Origin: Monilinia fructicola
Lineage: Eukaryota; Ascomycota; Leotiomycetes; Helotiales; Sclerotiniaceae
NCBI GenBank assembly: GCA_008692225.1
Contig: VICG01000016.1
Coordinates: 558,001 to 622,000, forward strand
DNA length: 64,000 nucleotides
Reading direction: 5' to 3'
The notes under the pieces were generated by a model. The model was not told the DNA's origin. It made no database searches and was given only the letters and a program-made list of their open reading frames with translations. Both the position numbers and the translations under genes were made by a program. Shown here piece by piece: positions 24,001 to 36,816 of the stretch. Position 1 is the first letter of the stretch. Each line of letters starts with the position of its first letter.

Positions 24001-25307
24001 TGCAAAGGGAGCTCTTTCTCTCCACCACCGGCAGCCACGGTCAGAGTACCCTCATAGGTATACAGACTGCTGTTCGGTTGTTCAGATCGCAACTTTCCGC
24101 CTAATCTACTTAGTTCGCTGGAACTGACCATAACACATGTTTCTGGTATGGCCTGCTTGATCTTTAGGTTAGTCTCACCGTCTAGATTGGCGGTCTCGAT
24201 ATAGCACAGTCCTTCTGGTTCCGAACTGGCCAGTAGGATGATATCTGCAGGAAATGACTCTTCGGATTCTACTCTGACGATGTCGCCAACAGCGACATTG
24301 ATCCATTTGGTATCTGCGAATGACGATCCACGCAGAACACGAGCTTTTGAATTGTTGAGAGACGTATCCGACGTTTTTCGTCGGTAGTCCTCGACCAATT
24401 CTTTACCGGCAGAAACTAACAAGACCAGAATTAAGGGACCGATGGTTGTGTATTGATTCGTGGGCGAGATATCAGGTATCTGTTGCAATGCTGCCGTGAA
24501 CAAGAAGAATAAATTGGCAAATTTAGAGAATTGTTCGAACAAGAATTTCGGTAAGAAGGTGGCAACGTTGTACTTTGCCGTCGATATATGATTATCCACA
24601 TACTTGTTTGCGCTGTTGGCAGGTGGATTGTTGAGATGTATAATTCTGGGACCCAGAGTTGAAGGGTCTGGTTTTCCTCTACCAAATCCAAATTTGAAAT
24701 TTCCCAACTTGTTTCCCGACTTCACAGGCGTTTCCGGCTCATGGGTATCATCCGCTCGATTCCTCGCTCCAGCTTCGGTCAACGGTAGATCCATTTCTGA
24801 ATACTCGGGCGCCATTCCAAACATACTCTTCGCTTTTCCCACAATTCCACCCCCCAAAGTCATTATGCTGCTGCGATTGCGGCCATGGCCCCTCATTTCC
24901 GCGCCGTCGCCAGGAACTGTTGTGCCATGGTGATAATATTCTGAAGAATGCCCTTCATCCGGGAAGTCATCCAAATCATCTGCATATCGTTGGTAGTTGT
25001 TCAGACCTGAAGTCTGACTATATGAAGCCGAAGCGCCGTGGATGTATGGGGGTTGTGATTCCGTTGGAGGCTGGCCAGGTCCGCCCGGTAGATGGCTGGT
25101 GGAGGGAGGAGAGGACGGGGAGGGGGCGCCAACGAAGTTATCGTAAGATATCGAGGGTCGAGGGTTGGACTCATCATGATCTGCATTGTAAGCGCGCAAG
25201 AGGTCGTCATCGTTCATTGGGGCGCGTTGCCCAGTGTGATAAATTGGTTGCTCATCATGTAAATCGAGAAGTAAATCATCCCGATCATTTAAGGGCTGTC
25301 CAGCCAT
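21080..25307 (-). CDS. DRS2: P4-ATPase aminophospholipid flippase, Drs2 type, with one frame break
   Basis: Trans-Golgi/endosomal flippase moving phosphatidylserine/ethanolamine to the cytosolic leaflet. Exons on minus: 25307-22097, 22048-21462, 21406-21326, 21257-21080. The corrected length is 1352 codons. In order: a disordered acidic N-terminus (residues 1-220), membrane segments, the actuator motif LDGETNLK, the phosphorylation site [12 protein letters not shown], the nucleotide-domain [26 protein letters not shown], the hinge [21 protein letters not shown], then six C-terminal membrane segments. The last exon contains RGYAFSQAD, the Gea2-interaction-like motif typical of Drs2 rather than Dnf proteins. 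One frame break occurs: in the run of six T at 22445-22450 (plus strand) one base is extra. The protein otherwise reads ALEKELEK | [15 protein letters not shown]. Start chosen at the first ATG before GQPLNDRDD. Confidence 0.93.
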
Positions 25308-25861
25308 GCTGGAATACAGCTCGAGACGTCGCACTGAAGACGGCGGGAGATCAAATTGTAGTCATGCGATTGCAAATTATATTATGGGCGATATGTCGCA
25401 GATTTGAGTATTTGTTGATTTCTTTGAATTGGGATTGGGATTGGGATTGGGAATGGTATGGTATCGGTACTGGTACTGGTACTGGTATTGGGATTGGTAT
25501 TGTTATCGTTGATGTTCAAGTCTTTAGAGTTGCATAGCCTCTTTAACCTGATAGGATTGGATTTATTAGGGATACTTGTACTCTGTAATGATTGTGATGT
25601 CCACGGGTGGGTGATAAGGTTACAATTTGTATTGTCGCATAATTTCTTGAAGAATTAATTAATTGCAAGACGGGAGAGAATTCTATTTTCTTGGTCCTTT
25701 GTGACGGCCAGGTGGTACGTGAATGGCGAATATACGGAGGAGTTGCAGTTGCAGTTGCAGGTGTAGTTGTAGTTGTAATTGTAATTGTAATAATTATTTT
25801 GTGATCTTCGTGTTTGTAACACAGGATGAATAATAGTAAGAAGAGTAGTATAAATGAATAA

Positions 25862-26250
<389 letters not shown>

Positions 26251-26529
26251 TCTCACCCACTCCCTCCCTCACTCCCTCCCTCACTCACTCAGGGTCAACA
26301 TCAATTGGGAGGTTTTCCATCAAATCCATGGATTCGTATTGAAGTCTTGGCCATGGAGGGTTCTCTTGGTTACTAAATTAGGATTGCAAACATCCACAAT
26401 TATACGGAGAACACTACTAGTACAGTCCACGGGTAATCAAACTAGAATCTCGACGGAGGATTACGGAGTGCCCAGGTGCGTTGAACTACTTTGGACTCAG
26501 TCGACTGAGTGAGTACTCAGTACATGGAT

Positions 26530-26665
26530 TGGATTGATGACTGTACATTGGATTGCATGGGATTGGATCGAATGGATTGATTGATTGGATTGATTGATTG
26601 ATTGATTGGATTGCTTGGATTGATTGCATGGGATTGCGTGGGATTGCATGGGATTGCATTGGGAT
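26530..26665. repeat. GGATTGATTGATT imperfect repeat
   Basis: Short-period mixture of GGATT and GATT units with ATGGGATTGC variants. Intergenic. Confidence 0.7.
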
Positions 26666-27067
26666 TATACTACTGTGCTGTACCTACTACCTAGGTACAG
26701 CACTCCGTCCAAGTAGATTTCAAGGGTACCCGCCCGACATTAGAAGTAGATTACTTCTCTCTCCGTACATTGATTGATTGTCCTAGTTTGAAGCTATCAG
26801 TACTCCGTTCCGTACGTTTATTGACTTGCTTGCATCGCAGGGAGAGCTTTTCTTTTCGCTTCAGCCTTCTCGAGCAAGGCCAGGCCCGCCTTCACCCGCA
26901 TTTCCTAACTCCCGCATTCTTGACATCACAGCACAGCACAAGTACATCCATCCATCCATCACATCGCATCGCATCACACCCACCCACACATTACTTATTA
27001 TAAAGCTCCATCATACCAATTCAACCGTTGCCTTTTATCCTTCCCTTCCCTTGATACCTTTCTGACA

Positions 27068-27594
27068 ATGGTTTGCGCAAAGTGTCAGAAGAAATCGCAG
27101 CATACCTCTTTGGCGACTCCAGAGGTCAAGAAGAAGAATGATATGTACTTAGGCTCACCAGCTGGATCATCATCGAAGGCTGGCACAAAGACCTCGGCCA
27201 CGTTGGGGAATAATGGCATAGGCAAGGTAAGCCCGGGAGATATAAGGTTGTCGCGCGCGTCTGACAACTACTATGAATCTGATGAGGACGATGATAATAA
27301 TGATGACGACAGAGTAAATTATTGTCAAAATCGGCCAGGAATCCTTATGCTACATACTCGACAACCTGCACGGGTAAGGAGTGCAGCACCAAGGTTGACC
27401 AGGGCAGAAAAATACTGCCTGAAGTGCTCATACAAAGCGAATGGTATGTGGCTATGCATTAACCCCTCTCCGTCAGGCGAACCAGCTGATGATTTAAAAA
27501 AAAAAACATAGCTTGCGCGATGTGCGGCAAGTCAAACGCAAAGACGTCGTCCGCCGCCCCAGTCATTGCCGGACAGAAATTCAACCTAAAGTGA
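27068..27594 (+). CDS. CRIPT: CRIPT homologue (cysteine-rich PDZ-binding protein), with one frame break
   Basis: Small zinc-binding protein. In animals and yeasts CRIPT-family proteins bind the minor or major spliceosome, and in neurons PSD-95. Exons 27068-27226, 27313-27443, 27512-27594; 123 aa after correction. N-terminal signature MVCAKCQKK ... LATPEVKKKNDMYLGSPAG, TSATLGNNGIGK | SKLLSKSARNPYATYSTTC, then the zinc ligands YCLKC and ACAMCGKSN, ending PVIAGQKFNLK. An A5 run at 27408-27412 has one A too many, so the frame after GRK must shift to read YCLKCSYKANA. The first CxxC of the second zinc pair is expanded to CTGKEC. Removing the hexamer GGTAAG would give the normal CTEC. Total exon length minus one base is 372 nt, an exact codon count. 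Confidence 0.9.
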
Positions 27595-29489
27595 GGGGAA
27601 TGCGTACACTGCTACCGAAAACGATTACGACAACGAAATGTTAGGGAACGGCGTCCGTGGGATATACGTGATCTACAGCGAGCAAACAACAGCTCATCAT
27701 TTTCTTTGGAGTTGATACGGTGGTAGGGGCAGGGAGTATTGCAATGACTGTTGTTGAAGAAGGGATACTGAGGCGCTCGAGAGCATAGGATGACACCAAT
27801 CGCGGAAACGTACTTTATCATCATCATCAGAGCTATTCGAATAACGTCGTTCAAGATATCGTCTTCACACATCGCATCATGATGGATTAGATATATCTGT
27901 ATTGGCGCAGATTAGTCATGCCTTGGAAGGGGACCTGGCCGTCTAGATGGACAATACGACTGCTCGCGGAACAAAGCCCTTCGTTTGAATATAAACCGTC
28001 AAGCTTGGGTCTCCTCAAAAATACTATCTGCACTATCTGCAAATGTACAGGTATTGTGACGACCCAATGTATTTCGTTTACACCAAACTTGAAGTGGCAT
28101 TTCCTCGAGCTTGGTGATTGAAAGCGAGCCTAGGATTCCCAATCGGAGGTTTGCTTTTCCGCTTCACGTCAATCGCAACTTTCTTCTCAAATGGTGGAAC
28201 GGGTATGCATTTATATCTTCCGCCATAGTCAAAATTAGATTGATCTCCTAAATTAGAAGGAAGAAATACCAAGACGTGCATTTACAACAAGCTCTGAGGA
28301 TGGTTTTCATATGAACGTTTCGGAGTTCACGTTATAGGCAAGTTCTATCGGACCAGAGAGCGCATTGTCTCGTCTCAAGTAGTTTTGCACGTTGATTGTT
28401 TGCGACATGTGTTATTGTTCTTCTCGCGCTCCTTTTATGGTTTCAATGGGTAGTGGGCAGTGATGTTACGTGTAAGACTCTGCGTTTACTTTGCTGTCCG
28501 CTGCTGTACAGCTCAATTAGATTATTTGGACACCCAAGCCATTAAGAGAGAAGTAGGAAACGTGAATGCTAAGTTTCTTTCTCTGATCGATATCTTCCCC
28601 TGTAACATGCATTCCAAATTTGGTGATTCAAAGACAGAAAAAGTGAGTCAATGAAACTGGTTTGGATGTCTGTCTGTGATTCCTAAGACAAGTCTCGTGG
28701 GATCACGGCTTCCCCGCGCTTTCGAGGCAGCGTGAAGCCTTCACGCTGTTACCATTTGCCGCCACAGCTTGACGGACCCCTTCTACGAAGCAGATCGAGA
28801 GCACGCGACGAGCACAGGATATCACCGGACCTCCAAAGCAATCCAGATACTCGAATCCACTGCGCACAGTACAGGTGGAACCCAAGAGATCGAGCCGGTC
28901 TCCAGATCCTACGCTTCTACCATGGCATTCTCCTTGCCGCCGCACCGCTACGGGGCACGAACCCATGCTCTTTGCATCACGCGTCGCTGCTAACGACACC
29001 GGGTGCGGGGCGCGGACTGATCCGCAATCTCCAACCAGGAGGAGCGAGCCGGTTTCCAGCCATCTCCCGAAAGTGCATTGGCGGAAATGAGAAGGCAGAG
29101 CTGAGCATCTCGCGTCGCGGGGATGCACGTTCAAGTCTATCACATCCCGATGGAGAAATGGCGAGGAGGGCGTGGTTGAAGAATGGATTTGATAGGGGGA
29201 AGCTGGGGGTGGGTTGCCAAGACGGGAGAGGGGAACGCGGCGCCAGACATACTGTGGGTGATCGGTTTGGCTACTGGGGCGGCACGATGGTATCGTTCAT
29301 GATGACCTGGCTGGGAGTTGGCATGGGTTATGTATTCTATGAAGCTTGCTGGGAATATGGATGGCTTGGTTTGGTCTGGGGCTGGAATTTTGGGACATGT
29401 CGAGACATGTTCTTCTTACTTGGGGTGAGTTCGGCGGTGGACTGAATGCAGTTTGGGGTGTCTCGAAGGTTACTACGTCATTTTGCCTT

Positions 29490-29531
<42 letters not shown>

Positions 29532-30931
29532 GGGGGGTGGGGGGGGGGGGGTGTGCGTTCGAGGGCTATGTGCTTGCAAGGTTTTGTTCCAAGGATATTC
29601 AGGAAATGTGGCCGACGACCCTTAGAGACTTGGCACCCGTCTGGGAGTTTGGTCGGAAAGTAAATGTTTGGTAAGAAGAGGTTCTGTGGAGGTGATATTG
29701 CAATCCAGGGCGTCAACTGGCAGAATGGAAGTGGTAACTTTACTGGCCGCTATGTTCGCCTCGAGTGAACTCGGAGAGCTGACTCTGCGGATTGTAAATG
29801 ATGAGAGCCGAAGCTCGACCTCTTTTCGGGAACGGACACGAATCGTTGGAAGCAAGGATCTCGAGATGTCTGGAGGAAATCGAGTACCTAGCTTCATTCC
29901 TGTTCACTTGCCTCTCAGACGTACAAGACTATATGTGTGTGATATGGCGTGCAACACTTGCTAGGATATCGAAATGCATCCACATCAAGGACAGCCGCAC
30001 AAACACCCGGAATCGAATCAACTTATGAGCAAGACCTTTCCACCCCTGCTCCAGCTAACGAATAGCTGGTGTCAGGTTGCAATTGGTGAAAGAGAAAATT
30101 GCAACTCAAGGGATCCAATCGAGATGAAGTTCCATTCCATTGCTCGTCAAGAACCCCTAATGAGAACACACTTGTACGGCAAACGAAGGATAAATCATGA
30201 CGGCTGAGTAGGTTAGCGGTATCATTATTCTCATCAAAATTGGCCTTTATGTCGTTGCCATTTTGACAGGGGAGATATGGATAATTGTTAATCCGTATGG
30301 CTGGTTGACGGTTACCCGGGCCTTACATATTGCAACCCAGACGTTCCCACGGGTCATCGTACACTTAACGGCTATTACTTGTACTTGAAGAACTGCCGGA
30401 GGATTTCGTTCCAACTTTATAGCTTTTGGTTGGTAGGTACAGAGTAGGCCTACAATTAACTAAGTACTCGAGTACCAGTAATGGCTGCCACGTGAGTACT
30501 GCTTACGAACTTTAAATTCCAAATTCTTCATGTCATAAAGTTATTATATTGGCAGATACTAGGTCGCTAGGTAGGTAATCATATAGGTTCTATGTACGAA
30601 AATTGATTGGAATTGGAGAATTTTCTACCTACCTAGGTACTCCTGATATCAAATGAAAGCCTCAGGCCCAACTTTAAAATTTGATATGAAATCTTAAAAT
30701 TCATGTTGTTGAAGTGAAATGTTATGATGGACTCGAAGCTTTGTTGGAGTTTTGATGTTGAGAATGGGAATATCCATGACTCCATGAGCTCTTTTCCACT
30801 TACAATGGTAAGGTTACATAGAGTAGCGCCACACTAGAATGACATCAATTCCTTTCATCTGCGCCACATGTACCACCCTTGATAATTGACATCTCCATCC
30901 CTGGTATCAAAAGATCTTGATATCACTCAAA
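27595..30931. other. Intergenic, 3.3 kb, no gene supported
   Basis: Several open frames exist (for example 28732-29445 plus and 28703-29143 minus), but none resembles a known family, and neither strand shows a consistent splice pattern. The GC-rich 28690-29450 block is followed by a poly-G tract. ACCTAGGT occurs at 30631-30638. Confidence 0.45.
29492..29551. repeat. Poly-G tract (G39 plus interrupted G runs)
   Basis: Thirty-nine consecutive G (29492-29530), then A, G6, T and G13. A G-quadruplex-capable tract; the exact length is not reliable in an assembly. Confidence 0.85.
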
Positions 30932-31980
30932 ATGGCTTCCAAAATATGTACTTCTTGTCTGCGAGCTCTGAGGGTCCAATCCGGCCGTTCTCTCAAGGTA
31001 ACATGGCTTTGAAACGAAAACCCCCTCACGAATTTCATGACTAACCTTGTCCAGACCAGGGTTGCAAAATTTCCTACTCGAGCCTTCGCATCTGCCAACG
31101 ACAAGTATGCAAACGTCGCAGAGGTCAATCAGAATCATGGAACATCAATCCCTCCAGTTTCACCTCCCCGTGCTGGTGACAAGGCAAACCACACCACCCA
31201 CACATCTCAAAGCCTTGCCAGGGAATTCAAGAAGGTGTCAGGCAAAGCTTTAACAGAGACATATACCGCATATGGAGCGACAGAAGAGCTCTACAAAACC
31301 TGTGGCGCGCAAGCAGATTATTCCATACCACAGGCATCGGATCCAGACGCGGAAATGCCAAAGACAGAAGAGGGGGAAGATTTAGGCGTCGGCAAAGGCT
31401 GGTGGCACGATCGTAAGTGCTCTCTACATACGTGTGGCGACAATCGAGCTAATATCTCCCAGAGCTGGCACTGAAACCTACCTTCAGTACCTGGTCCCAA
31501 GTAACAATGCTTCATCTGTACCTGTTGTCGGTGCGCCTTCGATGTCTGCCTGGTGCTGAAGCGCAGCCTTGGCAGCAACATCTGCTTGATCACTTCTTCT
31601 ATGACGCCGAGAATAAAATGATCATAAATCATAATATGCATGCTCGTGGTACGCGCAACAAGTACCTTAAGGATATGTTTGTCCAATGGCGCGGCCTCCT
31701 AGCAGCATACGACGAGGGCTTGGCTAAAGGCGATGCCGTGCTGGCGGCGGCTGTCTGGCGAAATGTCTTCAAGGCTAATGAGGATGTTGATATCAAAGGA
31801 CTGGCGACGATTGTCAGCTACATGAGAGGGACCCTTCAGAAGTTAGAAAAACTAACGGATGATGATATCTTGAGTGGGCGATTGACCTTTGGCGACCCGG
31901 CAGGAGAAGCAAGTCTCGTCGGGATCAAAAGCAAAATGATGGATCTTCCATTTGAAAAGGCTCCGGGGAAGGATTTATGA
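30932..31980 (+). CDS. CBP3: Cbp3-like ubiquinol-cytochrome c chaperone (mitochondrial)
   Basis: Assembly chaperone for cytochrome b / complex III, acting with Cbp6 at the mitoribosome exit. Exons 30932-30997, 31055-31412, 31463-31980; 942 nt = 314 codons (313 aa), all in frame. The N-terminus (MASKICTSCLRALRVQSGRSLK) is Arg/Ser-rich without acidic residues, consistent with a presequence. The ubiquinol-cyt-c chaperone domain occupies the last ~200 residues, with TFSTWSQVTMLHLYLLSVRLR, HLLDHFFYDAENKM, RGTRNKYLKDMFVQWRGLLAAYDEGLAKGD and AAVWRNVFKANEDVD. The start is the first ATG after an A-rich leader (caaaATGg). The alternative acceptor three codons into exon 2 (CCAG at 31060) would also keep frame. 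Confidence 0.9.
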
Positions 31981-33194
31981 ATTGCAAAGTGACAAAGGGA
32001 AAATGGAAGCGAATGAAGAGTAAGGTCCATGCAACTCGTTCTGCTCTGGCTTGCGTTGCGCTAAATTACAAACTTGTATTATTAATGAAAACAGTATGCC
32101 ACTATCAACTTGCCATCCCTCACTTGCTGCATGATTTTGGATGAAGTCTATGATTTATGATACGGGGCGGGGAAATATTGCAGTCAAGGACGACAATTGC
32201 AAATAGCGCATGGGACTCTATCGCCCCCAACAACAAAACAAAAGGCATCGTGTTCAGGAGGGGGGCGGCAAGTAACTGTTTCCTTAGGTAGTGCCCGTGA
32301 ACTTCATGTCTCGATGATCTCTAGTGTGGATGTTCTTCCAAATTGACATGACATCGTGTTCTCCTGTCATGACTCGCCGCACAACACCGCAAATATTTAC
32401 ACGGACCGATATGGTACGGAGCAGATAAGCTTGGGCACGCGGACAAGCAATAATGGAAATGCACAGCGCTACTTTCAGGTAATAAAACATATACCGCGTG
32501 TGGCTGTCAGCACCTCTGATCCACAATAGCTTTTGGAAAGTCCGCCGCCGCCGCGCCGCAATCGGGGCGGAGATCTGCAGCGGAAACTCGGACGATCTTC
32601 CTCTCAAGTGGAAGGCTCTTGACCCCGTCACTGGCCTTATACACAGGCTTATTTTAGCGATGCCCGCGGGCGGGGCTAGGAAAGTAATTCGCTGCTAGAT
32701 GTTGAGACTTGTACACTGATGGTCCAATCGCAGTGTTCGGATCGTCCTGTTGCACGTCTGAGATTCCCTTGGCTGCAAGGCTCTTCCTGGCACAACACGC
32801 TGGGTTTCCCTCTGGCTTCGTTGTTAGCTCCACCATTCGCTTCTTTATCGTCCCTCTTTTCCTCGCTGCTATGTTTCCCATGCCTATATGATCATACAAA
32901 CACGACTCAATTCCTTTTGACGAATCATCGTCGGTTCTCCCACGGGAATGATTTTTTTTCCATCGCCCGCACTGGTCGTTGGGAGTCCCAACCTCGGAAA
33001 ATTGCACGGCTTCTTTTCCGCGTCGGGTTCTCTTGTTCGTGGCGAGTCTTCGCGCCTTGGGATCTTTTTCGTCGGGCCCTCCTTGAGTTCTGGTTGGGAC
33101 CGACGATAGATTTCAGCGGCGGGGTGTCTGGTAGATGGGGCTTGCTCTCCTAGTTTTGTGTCGCTCGATCACATGCAGCTCCCCTTGAGTATGA
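31981..33194. other. Intergenic, no gene supported
   Basis: 3' flank of Cbp3 and a moderately GC-rich block (32280-33150) open on both strands but without recognisable protein. It leads into the tandem array that starts near 33195. Confidence 0.45.
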
Positions 33195-34220
33195 GTCTTC
33201 GTGACTTCATGACATCATAGCCAACGAACCTCCTGCACTATAGCTTTTGTTGCACATCTACAGTTTTGGATTGCAGGCCTCATCCCAACAAGTTTAATCC
33301 GCTATCATTCTTCTTAAAGATCCAATCGATAACTAACCCCCCTAGCTTATATACTTCAACTAGTATCTTACACATGACATTATACTAAGCAAAGTAGTGC
33401 AGCTTGTGTTGCACATCTACGTTCATCAATTTGCAGGCCTCATCCCAACAAGTCTAATCCGCTATCACTCTTTTCGGAGATCTAAAATATAACCATCAAA
33501 GACTAATCCTCCTAGTTTGGGTATGTATTCTAGTTAGTACCTAGGTAGCTTATACATGACATTGTATTAAGCAAAGTAGTGTGGCTCTTGTTGCATATCT
33601 GCAGTTTCCAATTTACAGGCTTCATCCCAACAAGCCTGTTCTGTCATTCTTTTCGAGGGCTAAATCCATAATTAGCGAAGGCTAGTCCTCCTAGCTTTGG
33701 TATGTTGGTTGGTAGCTTGTACATGACATTTCAACAAATGCATCTGCTATATCTTATGTTGCACGTCTATGTTTTTCAATTTACAGGCCTCATCCTAACA
33801 AGTCCATTTCACCGTTCTTTTCGAGGGTTAAATCTATGATTAGCAAACGCTAGCTAGTCTTTCTAGCTTTGGTATTTTTCTTACACATAACATTTCAACA
33901 AGCAAACGTATCCTATTATATCTTATGTTGCACGTCTATGTTTTTCAATTTACAGGCCTCATCCTAACAGGTCCATTCCACCGTTCTTTTCGAGTCTAAA
34001 CCACAATCACCAGGGGCCAATCCTTTTAGCTTCAGTCCATTTGTACATATAATTATAGTCAATAAACCTCCTCTTGTATAGCTTTTGTTGCACATCGACT
34101 CTTTTCAAATTACAGGCCCTATCCCAACAAATATGAATCAGTATTCTTTTTTGAGTCCAACTATACTAGGTGATCACCAAAGACTAATAATCCTGCTAAC
34201 TTTGGGACTTAGGGCTAATG
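33195..34220. repeat. Degenerate tandem array, about 160-180 bp unit, six copies
   Basis: Six diverged head-to-tail copies, each marked by TGTTGCAC or TGTTGCAT at 33248, 33407, 33589, 33757, 33926 and 34086 (spacings 159, 182, 168, 169, 160). Within each unit the order is TGTTGCACATCTA, a T-rich CAATTTACAGGCC segment, CATCCCAACAAG, a TTTTCGAG segment, TAATCCTCCTAGCTTTGG and an ACATGACATT/ACAAGCAAA spacer. Found by reading. No protein frame runs through the array. Confidence 0.85.
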
Positions 34221-36816
34221 ACTCGCACCCCCGAACCCGAGTTCTCCACCCAGAATTGTTGCATTGGGTTCATGTTGTTTTTATTGCATATCTGGTTTCT
34301 TATCTTATCGTGCTGTGTAGAGTTTATCTTGATAGGTATACATACATACTATCATGAGTTCGGCCATACGTCTCTTGGTCGGGCGCTCCTCCTTTGAATG
34401 ATGGCCTGGACGGCTATGTTTCTTTTACGTTTAATTGAATTCTTCAGTCGGATCACTTTTGCGCTGAATTTCTATAAGCCCTTTGTTCTGTCTTCGGTGA
34501 ATACTTCAGTACTGTGGTATTTTTAAGAAACTCATGGTACAAGTAAACCTTGAGATATCTTTCAAGATTGACCCCTTTCCCCGAACATTCCCCATTGAAA
34601 GTTTCTCTTCAGACTTTAATCTGCAGAGCCTATCAAGTAACATCGGTCGGAATGTTAGGCGAGAGCGGCGAAAGTCGAAGATTTAGTCTATGAGGCAGTT
34701 TTAGTGTGACCTGATGTGATATAGTACGAATTTTCCAAGCTCCTTTTGCAATCTTGCAAGGGTTCTAACTTTTTTATTTGGATTGGAGAATCGATAACAG
34801 TAGGTAGGAATGTAATCAGTAAAGTTATTAGATTACGTGATTCCATAATCGATTTATGGTGTGCATCAGAAACGAACATTTGAAATAAATGGATTAAGCG
34901 AGTGTGTCATTAATTAGCCCTTTATGGTCTAATTTATATTACTAGTATTATGCATACGTTGCACTTTGACGATGGTGTTTGAAATTTTGTAGAGTATTGA
35001 AAGCGTCGAGAGTATTCTTCTCATCATGGATTTGATATTTCTCAAGTATCCATCTGCCCAGTCTAAATTACAATGAAAGATATACATTAATACCGGAGCT
35101 CATATAGACTTTCAGATTACCCGTTGTTCATCAGGAGCATCTCTATTGCCAGGTATATTTTGTTAACATTTCTATTCAGATAATGAAATCAACCCAAAAC
35201 ATATAGATAGCAAAGGTCTCGATTCTCGAGTATTATAGGCTGTATATCGCGAAAGTTACCTACGTGTCACGAAAGCATATTCCCTCTATATTTATCATCT
35301 TGTCGCGTACCAGAGTGTGGTTTTGATATCATTTCATTTCAACTGGTAGTGAGACTTGATATGGTAACTTGATTAACCCCCTAATGATAAGACTTGAAGT
35401 ATCCTCCTTTTCATCGCTCTAATGAGCGATGGCTCCGAATGAGTATCTTTGGAGAGGCTAGAAGATTGAAAATCTCAACTGGTGCCAAGTGGCCAGTTTC
35501 TTGCTATAACATAAATGAGGAAATCACGACTGGTGATACCTGCCAAATTTATAAATCAATGCTTAAATCGAAAAGCTACAAAGAAGGGCCTTAAAACCCG
35601 ATTTTATGTGTGCTCAAAAAATGGAACGAAGCAGAACACAGCCTAGCCATTGCCTTCCAGTGTTGTCCGTAACAAAAATCGCCGAAACTCCATCCGGACA
35701 CACTTAGAAGAATGATTCTCTTCCTCACATTAACCCAACATCGATAGGTGACCCTCCATTACCAAAATCTCGATTGGTATGTCTGGCCAGTCAGTCGAGT
35801 ATAATTAGATGAAAAATTATGGCATGATGCTTTACAGTGCCGATGTGCAAGAGTTAGAGATTTAGTTGTTCAAAAAAAAAGGTAAATCTGATAGAAATCA
35901 GAAGATAACTATCCTTTCCCTCAGAACATGATTGGGAACTGTCCCTCGGATAGCCTTGTACTATTTTCAGTATAGTTTGAATGATGAAGGCTGATAGTCT
36001 GAAGTACTTTGAGTGATAGACTTTGATGGTATATGAATAATGATTGAATGGGGGACACCATATAAGACACAGATATCCTTCCCCAGCTGACAATAAATGC
36101 AGAAAAATGTTCTTCCCCCCAAACGATCATTTTAATCCTTATAGAATGCTCGGATTTACTACATGCTCGAAAGTTGAATTACCTTGTGGTTTTGTGTCGA
36201 ATGGTAGCACTGCGTTCAGTGCCTTTCTCCCCCACCCCCTTTTCCCCCAACCTTCACCCGAAGCCACATTCAAAACTCAATGCTCAACCATGTGAGAACT
36301 TTAATAAAGCTCTTACTCCGCATAATTATGTTCACGTATCGTTTTGTTTGTTTTCTTGTTGCCTTTTTTCTCGGCGTAAACACATTCGACTTCAAACAGG
36401 CCATATTACGAATAAATCACGCCACTTTTTACATATTTGTCGATCAACATTCTCTTGAGTGGTTCCGGTTGTTTCCCGCACTTAACATGTGGTTGTGAGA
36501 TTCCATTACAAAAGGTTTAGTATTCCCCCCTTCCATTCGTAACTCTTTTGACAATTTGCTACTATTTTGTGCTGGTATCTTTACAAACATTCAAATTACA
36601 AAACGTGACCATCAGTATATCAATCATATCCTGTAAGCATCATCATGTCTGGAACTCACATATACCTTGATCTCTGTATCATCCCCAATTAACGAAATCT
36701 ATGATGAAGGTCTCTATAATCTCTTGAGCTTCTCAGCTCAGTTCCTTGCATCATGCCTCAGCAGTAATTCCCAACTTTTCCACCCCGTCTTCTCCATAAA
36801 GCAAGATGGATCTTTC
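34221..36816. other. AT-rich intergenic, no gene supported
   Basis: Continuation of the gene-poor region. Short open frames only (35394-35594, 36044-36498), no family resemblance and no repeats as clear as the array to the left. Confidence 0.45.

Noticed and set aside
28732..29445. 237-codon plus-strand open frame and 146-codon minus-strand frame
   Set aside because: Both strands are open because the block is GC-rich. No recognisable family, and the frame runs into the poly-G region.
33195..34220. CRISPR array
   Set aside because: Units are diverged and 160-180 bp long without short identical repeats and unique spacers, and the genome is eukaryotic.
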